The notes under the pieces are model-generated. The model was given only the letters and a program-made list of their open reading frames with translations. It was not told where the DNA came from and did no database searches. The translations under genes were made by a program, and so were the position numbers. A DNA stretch of 8,949 bases. Origin: Micrococcaceae bacterium UBA3381 (GTDB lineage: Bacteria; Actinomycetota; Actinomycetes; Actinomycetales; Micrococcaceae). This document shows, one piece after another, positions 6,416 to 8,949 of this stretch. The DNA is taken from assembly GCA_002358975.1 (NCBI GenBank), contig DEPX01000201.1, forward strand, positions 5,039 through 13,987. Reading direction: 5' to 3'. How positions within the stretch are numbered: the first letter of the stretch is position 1; the number at the start of each line of letters is the position of its first letter.

Positions 6416-6440
6416 CAAATATGACGAGGGCAGGAGCCAG

Positions 6441-8000
6441 ATGACGAATTACGGCTTGGGCGATTGGATACATCGACGCCGCAGAAAGTCAGCCGACCGT
6501 ATTGCTGTGACCACCGGCGATCTTGAATTGACCTACCAGCAGCTCGGAGAGCGGATCAACCGCCTAGCAAACGCGCTAACAGACCGCGGCGTTAATCGTG
6601 GCGATCGGGTGGCCTATCTCGGTGAAAACTCAATAGAGTTTCTCGAAACGCTCTTTGCGTTGGGTAGCATCGGCGCGGTATTTGTCCCGCTCAATACTCG
6701 CCTGGCTGGTCCCGAAGTTGCCTTTCACCTGGATGACTCCGGCGCCCAGATGCTCATTGCCTCCCACACCATGGAACCATTGGCTATCGCCGGCATAAAA
6801 GGTACAACTGTCGAGCGGTTGATCTTCGTTGATGACGGTGTGCGCGAGTCAGCCACCGATCAAGCATTGAATATCCCGGTGGAGCAATATGCTGATGTTT
6901 TACAGGCTGCACTCCCTGAGCGCCCCAATGTCAGTGTGGGTCTTGATGATTTGGCCGTTATTCTGTACACCTCGGGTACAACTGGGAGCCCCAAGGGCGC
7001 CATGCTCAGTCACGGCAACCTCACGTGGAATGCCATCAATGTGGTTTCCGATATGGACATCAGTAACCATGAAGTAGCGCTGATGATTTCGCCGATGTTC
7101 CATGTCGCATCCCTGGGCATGGGTGTGTTGCCCACGTTCTTAAAGGGTGGGCAGTTAGTTCTGGAGCCTCGCTTCGAGCCAGGCCGTGCTCTGGAACTTA
7201 TCGAGCATCATAAAGCAACGTTCATCTCGGGTGTTCCGACCACGTATCAGATGATGGCCGAACATCCCGCATGGGATGCCACCGACATTTCATCGCTGCG
7301 CAACCTCACCTGTGGTGGTTCTGCAGTTCCGTTGCGGATCTTGGAAGCCTATGAAGAGCGTGGTTTGAGCTTCACGATGGGCTACGGCATGACTGAAACC
7401 TCTCCCGGAGCGACAACCCTGCCGGCCCGGTACTCCAAGGAAAAAATGGGGTCAGCCGGGCTGCCGCAGTTCCACACCGAGGTTCGAGTCGCCGATTTTG
7501 ACGGCACCGAATTGCCGCCCAATGAAATTGGGGAGGTTCAAATCCAGGGCCCCAATGTTATTTCGGGCTATTGGCAGCGTCCCGAAGCCAATAAATCGTC
7601 ATTTATTATCGACGACGATGGCACCTGGTTCCGCAGCGGTGATATGGGCTATTTCGATGAAGACGGCTTCTTGTTTATCTCTGACCGTCTCAAGGACATG
7701 ATTATTTCCGGTGGTGAAAACATCTATCCGGCCCAGATTGAACAACAGCTGGCGCAGATGGAAGCGATCGCATCCGTCGCCGTTTTTGGAGTGGCGGATA
7801 CAAAGTGGGGCGAAGTGCCGCGCGCGGCCATCGTCGTACGAGAAGGCTACGAGCTCTCGGAACAAGACGTACTGTCCTACCTTGACGGCAAGCTAGCCCG
7901 CTATAAGATTCCAAAATCTGTTGTATTTGTTGACGATATGCCGCGTACGGCATCTGGCAAGGTGCGTAAACCACAATTGCGTGAGCTCTATGGGAGCTAG
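6441..8000 (+). CDS. fcs: AMP-forming acyl-CoA ligase, probable feruloyl-CoA synthetase
   Basis: A 519-aa ANL-superfamily adenylating enzyme that would join an aromatic or fatty carboxylic acid to CoA via an acyl-adenylate. Core motifs are complete: A3 P-loop YTSGTTGSPKG (176-186), GYGMTETSP (314-322), RSGDMGYFDEDG (398-409) with the ribose-binding Asp401, the hinge SDRLKDMIISGGENIYP (414-430), and PRTASGKVRK (501-510) with catalytic Lys507. The N-terminus NYGLGDWIHRRRRKSADRIAV and RGDRVAYLGENSIEFLETLFALGSIGAVFVPLN resemble actinobacterial feruloyl-CoA synthetases of the Amycolatopsis type. The ATG at 6441 is supported by AGGAG at 6432-6436, 4 nt upstream. Divergent placement from a vanillate-type O-demethylase and proximity to a MarR regulator favour a hydroxycinnamate substrate such as ferulate, but a medium-chain or other aryl acid cannot be excluded. 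No enoyl-CoA hydratase/aldolase or vanillin dehydrogenase is in the window. Confidence 0.8.
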   Translation: MTNYGLGDWIHRRRRKSADRIAVTTGDLELTYQQLGERINRLANALTDRGVNRGDRVAYLGENSIEFLETLFALGSIGAVFVPLNTRLAGPEVAFHLDDSGAQMLIASHTMEPLAIAGIKGTTVERLIFVDDGVRESATDQALNIPVEQYADVLQAALPERPNVSVGLDDLAVILYTSGTTGSPKGAMLSHGNLTWNAINVVSDMDISNHEVALMISPMFHVASLGMGVLPTFLKGGQLVLEPRFEPGRALELIEHHKATFISGVPTTYQMMAEHPAWDATDISSLRNLTCGGSAVPLRILEAYEERGLSFTMGYGMTETSPGATTLPARYSKEKMGSAGLPQFHTEVRVADFDGTELPPNEIGEVQIQGPNVISGYWQRPEANKSSFIIDDDGTWFRSGDMGYFDEDGFLFISDRLKDMIISGGENIYPAQIEQQLAQMEAIASVAVFGVADTKWGEVPRAAIVVREGYELSEQDVLSYLDGKLARYKIPKSVVFVDDMPRTASGKVRKPQLRELYGS

Positions 8001-8039
8001 CTTGCTGACAACTCTGAAACGATTAGCCAGGCAGACATA

Positions 8040-8076
8040 ATAGTTGGGGGCCAGTGAATAACTGGCCCCCAATTAT
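8040..8076. terminator. Bidirectional hairpin terminator between fcs and marR
   Basis: A perfect 12-bp stem, TTGGGGGCCAGT (8044-8055) and ACTGGCCCCCAA (8061-8072), encloses the 5-nt loop GAATA. A few A-T pairs extend it outward to about 8040 and 8076. It lies in the 88-bp gap between the convergent fcs and marR genes, the expected place for a shared terminator. The flanks are AT-rich rather than a pure T-tract, so efficiency may differ by direction. Confidence 0.8.
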
Positions 8077-8088
8077 CGACGTTGAGTG

Positions 8089-8553
8089 CTACAGGGTGGC
8101 TTTGGTCAGCAGCTCACGCAATTGGTCACGTTCTGCAAGAGTCAGATCGGTAAGCACGTGGTCCTCGGCCGTCATGGTAATTCCTCTGGCTTGTTTATAG
8201 AGCTTTTCGCCTTCGGTGGTAGCCACAATGTTTTTCGATCGCCGATCCCGGCGGTCGGTTTCCCGTTTGACCAGGCCCCGAGATTCCAAAGTGTCGACTA
8301 AAGCAACGATCTGTGATGGGTCCAGAGCAACATACGATGACATTTCGCGCTGTGTTGGTTTTAGTTCAGAAGCGGCGAGTGCGAGCACGGAAAACTGCCG
8401 AACGTTCAGGTCGAGTTCTTCGAGTAGTTTATTGGCATAGGCGTTGCCCTTGGCGGCTAGACGTGCAGTGAGGAATTGGATCTCTTGGACTAATTCGGTG
8501 TCACGCAGCGGCGAGGGGTCGAGGTCGGTACTGGTCAGCAGTTCAGCGTTCAT
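8089..8553 (-). CDS. MarR-family transcriptional regulator, possibly CoA-thioester responsive
   Basis: A 154-aa MarR-type repressor of typical length. The winged helix-turn-helix spans about 47-118: QFSVLALAASELKPTQREMSSYVALDPSQIVALVDTLESRGLV holds the recognition helix around 78-92, and RETDRRDRRSK (97-107) is the basic wing with the family DxRxxR pattern. Flanking helices at 18-45 and 125-152 would form the dimer interface. It converges on fcs and is divergent from a short-chain dehydrogenase, so it probably controls one or both and itself. FerR and CouR, MarR proteins of hydroxycinnamate catabolism, are released from DNA by feruloyl- or coumaroyl-CoA; a similar ligand is inferred here from context only. 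The upstream GGGAA at 8562-8566 is a weak ribosome binding site for the ATG at 8553. Confidence 0.88.
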   Translation of the reverse strand: MNAELLTSTDLDPSPLRDTELVQEIQFLTARLAAKGNAYANKLLEELDLNVRQFSVLALAASELKPTQREMSSYVALDPSQIVALVDTLESRGLVKRETDRRDRRSKNIVATTEGEKLYKQARGITMTAEDHVLTDLTLAERDQLRELLTKATL

Positions 8554-8597
8554 GTAAACAGTTTCCCATCAATTATTGACATCTTCAAACTTATCAG

Positions 8598-8627
8598 TTG
8601 AGATAGACAATAAGTGTTATCTACAAT
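8598..8627 (+). promoter_or_regulatory. Promoter of the dehydrogenase gene with an embedded imperfect palindrome
   Basis: TTGAGA (8598-8603) and TACAAT (8622-8627) are separated by 18 bp and read toward the dehydrogenase start at 8685. The spacer holds AGATAGACA (8601-8609) and TGTTATCT (8614-8621), arms of an imperfect palindrome with one extra base on the left. Its position inside the promoter and its roughly 20-bp size suit a MarR dimer. The 9-mer CAATTATTG is also repeated directly at 8570-8578 and 8624-8632, flanking the site. The role is inferred. Confidence 0.45.
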
Positions 8628-8684
8628 TATTGCTAGATGTAGGTAAAAGTTTCAGACGTACTATCAAAAAGGATCGAGGCCGCA

Positions 8685-8949
8685 ATGTCCCTGAATGGCA
8701 AAGTAGCAATCGTTACAGGATCTGGTGCTGGTCTAGGACTAGCTTACGCCCAAGAGCTTGCCCGCCAGGGAGCTAGCGTCATCGTTAACGATGTTAACGA
8801 TGATGTGACGAATAAAGCCGTGGAAGCTATTACCGCAGCCGGGGGGAAAGCCACCGGAGTAACGGCACCGGTTGGGTCAACCGAAACTGCAGAAAAACTG
8901 GTCAGCACGGCCGTGAGCGAATTCGGTCGCCCTGATATTTTGGTGAACA
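8685..8949 (+). CDS. Short-chain dehydrogenase/reductase (3' partial)
   Basis: The first 88 residues of a classical SDR are present; the gene leaves the window at 8949. The NAD(P)-binding glycine motif TGSGAGLG is at 11-18, followed by beta2 ending VIVNDVN (32-38), where the acidic residue after beta2 favours NAD over NADP. The end PDILVN is the start of the conserved NNAG motif, cut off by the window edge, so the catalytic Ser-Tyr-Lys is not visible. GLGLAYAQELARQGASVIVND resembles the (3R)-hydroxyacyl-CoA dehydrogenase group of multifunctional beta-oxidation proteins as well as FabG-like enzymes. Next to an acyl-CoA ligase and a MarR regulator, a role in side-chain shortening of an aryl-propenoyl-CoA is possible but not shown. 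GAGG at 8676-8679 lies 5 nt before the ATG. Confidence 0.85.
   Translation, partial: MSLNGKVAIVTGSGAGLGLAYAQELARQGASVIVNDVNDDVTNKAVEAITAAGGKATGVTAPVGSTETAEKLVSTAVSEFGRPDILVN

Noticed and set aside
1..8949. CRISPR array, tRNA or rRNA, insertion sequence or prophage
   Set aside because: No regularly spaced repeats, no cloverleaf-type segments, and no transposase, integrase or phage-like proteins were seen on either strand.

Overview
This window looks like part of a chromosomal gene cluster for breaking down lignin-derived aromatic acids, probably from a moderate-GC Gram-positive actinobacterium (Micrococcales-like). That assignment is inference: it rests on the protein flavours (an Amycolatopsis-type feruloyl-CoA synthetase, a Gram-positive-style two-domain catechol 2,3-dioxygenase) and on tight operons with purine-rich ribosome binding sites. 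No rRNA or tRNA is present to fix the taxonomy. I see no insertion sequence, integrase, CRISPR array or phage gene.

Layout. Bases 1-2692 (+) form a compact operon of three genes: a 5'-truncated 4-oxalomesaconate hydratase (LigJ family), a 4-carboxy-4-hydroxy-2-oxoadipate aldolase (LigK/RraA fold) and a type I (VOC fold) extradiol dioxygenase resembling catechol 2,3-dioxygenase. Bases 2700-3770 (-) encode a YeiH/UPF0324 membrane transporter that converges on the operon. It is transcribed divergently from a LysR-type regulator (3843-4766, +), and a perfect LysR-style palindrome overlaps the regulator's start codon. Bases 4809-6191 (-) encode a tetrahydrofolate-dependent aryl O-demethylase of the LigM type. 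A 249-bp divergent control region separates it from an acyl-CoA ligase, probably feruloyl-CoA synthetase (6441-8000, +). A strong hairpin lies between that gene and a convergent MarR-family repressor (8089-8553, -). The window ends in the N-terminal third of a short-chain dehydrogenase (8685 onward, +), divergent from marR.

How the genes could work together (inference). Ferulate or a related hydroxycinnamate would be activated to its CoA thioester and shortened, by enzymes mostly outside the window, to vanillate. The O-demethylase would move the methyl group to tetrahydrofolate and give a catecholic acid. The extradiol dioxygenase would open the ring. LigJ and LigK would carry the ring-fission product through 4-oxalomesaconate and 4-carboxy-4-hydroxy-2-oxoadipate to pyruvate and oxaloacetate. 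The MarR protein probably senses a CoA thioester, as FerR and CouR do.

Two enzymes depart from their textbook relatives at active-site positions. The dioxygenase has Tyr where XylE has the second-sphere acid/base His199. The O-demethylase has His where SYK-6 LigM has Arg122 and Phe where it has Tyr31. Together with the placement of a type I dioxygenase in a ligJ-ligK operon, this suggests a variant meta-cleavage route with a different substrate or ring-opening enzyme from the known LigAB route. The leader of the O-demethylase gene also holds an intrinsic-terminator-like hairpin that may be an attenuator.
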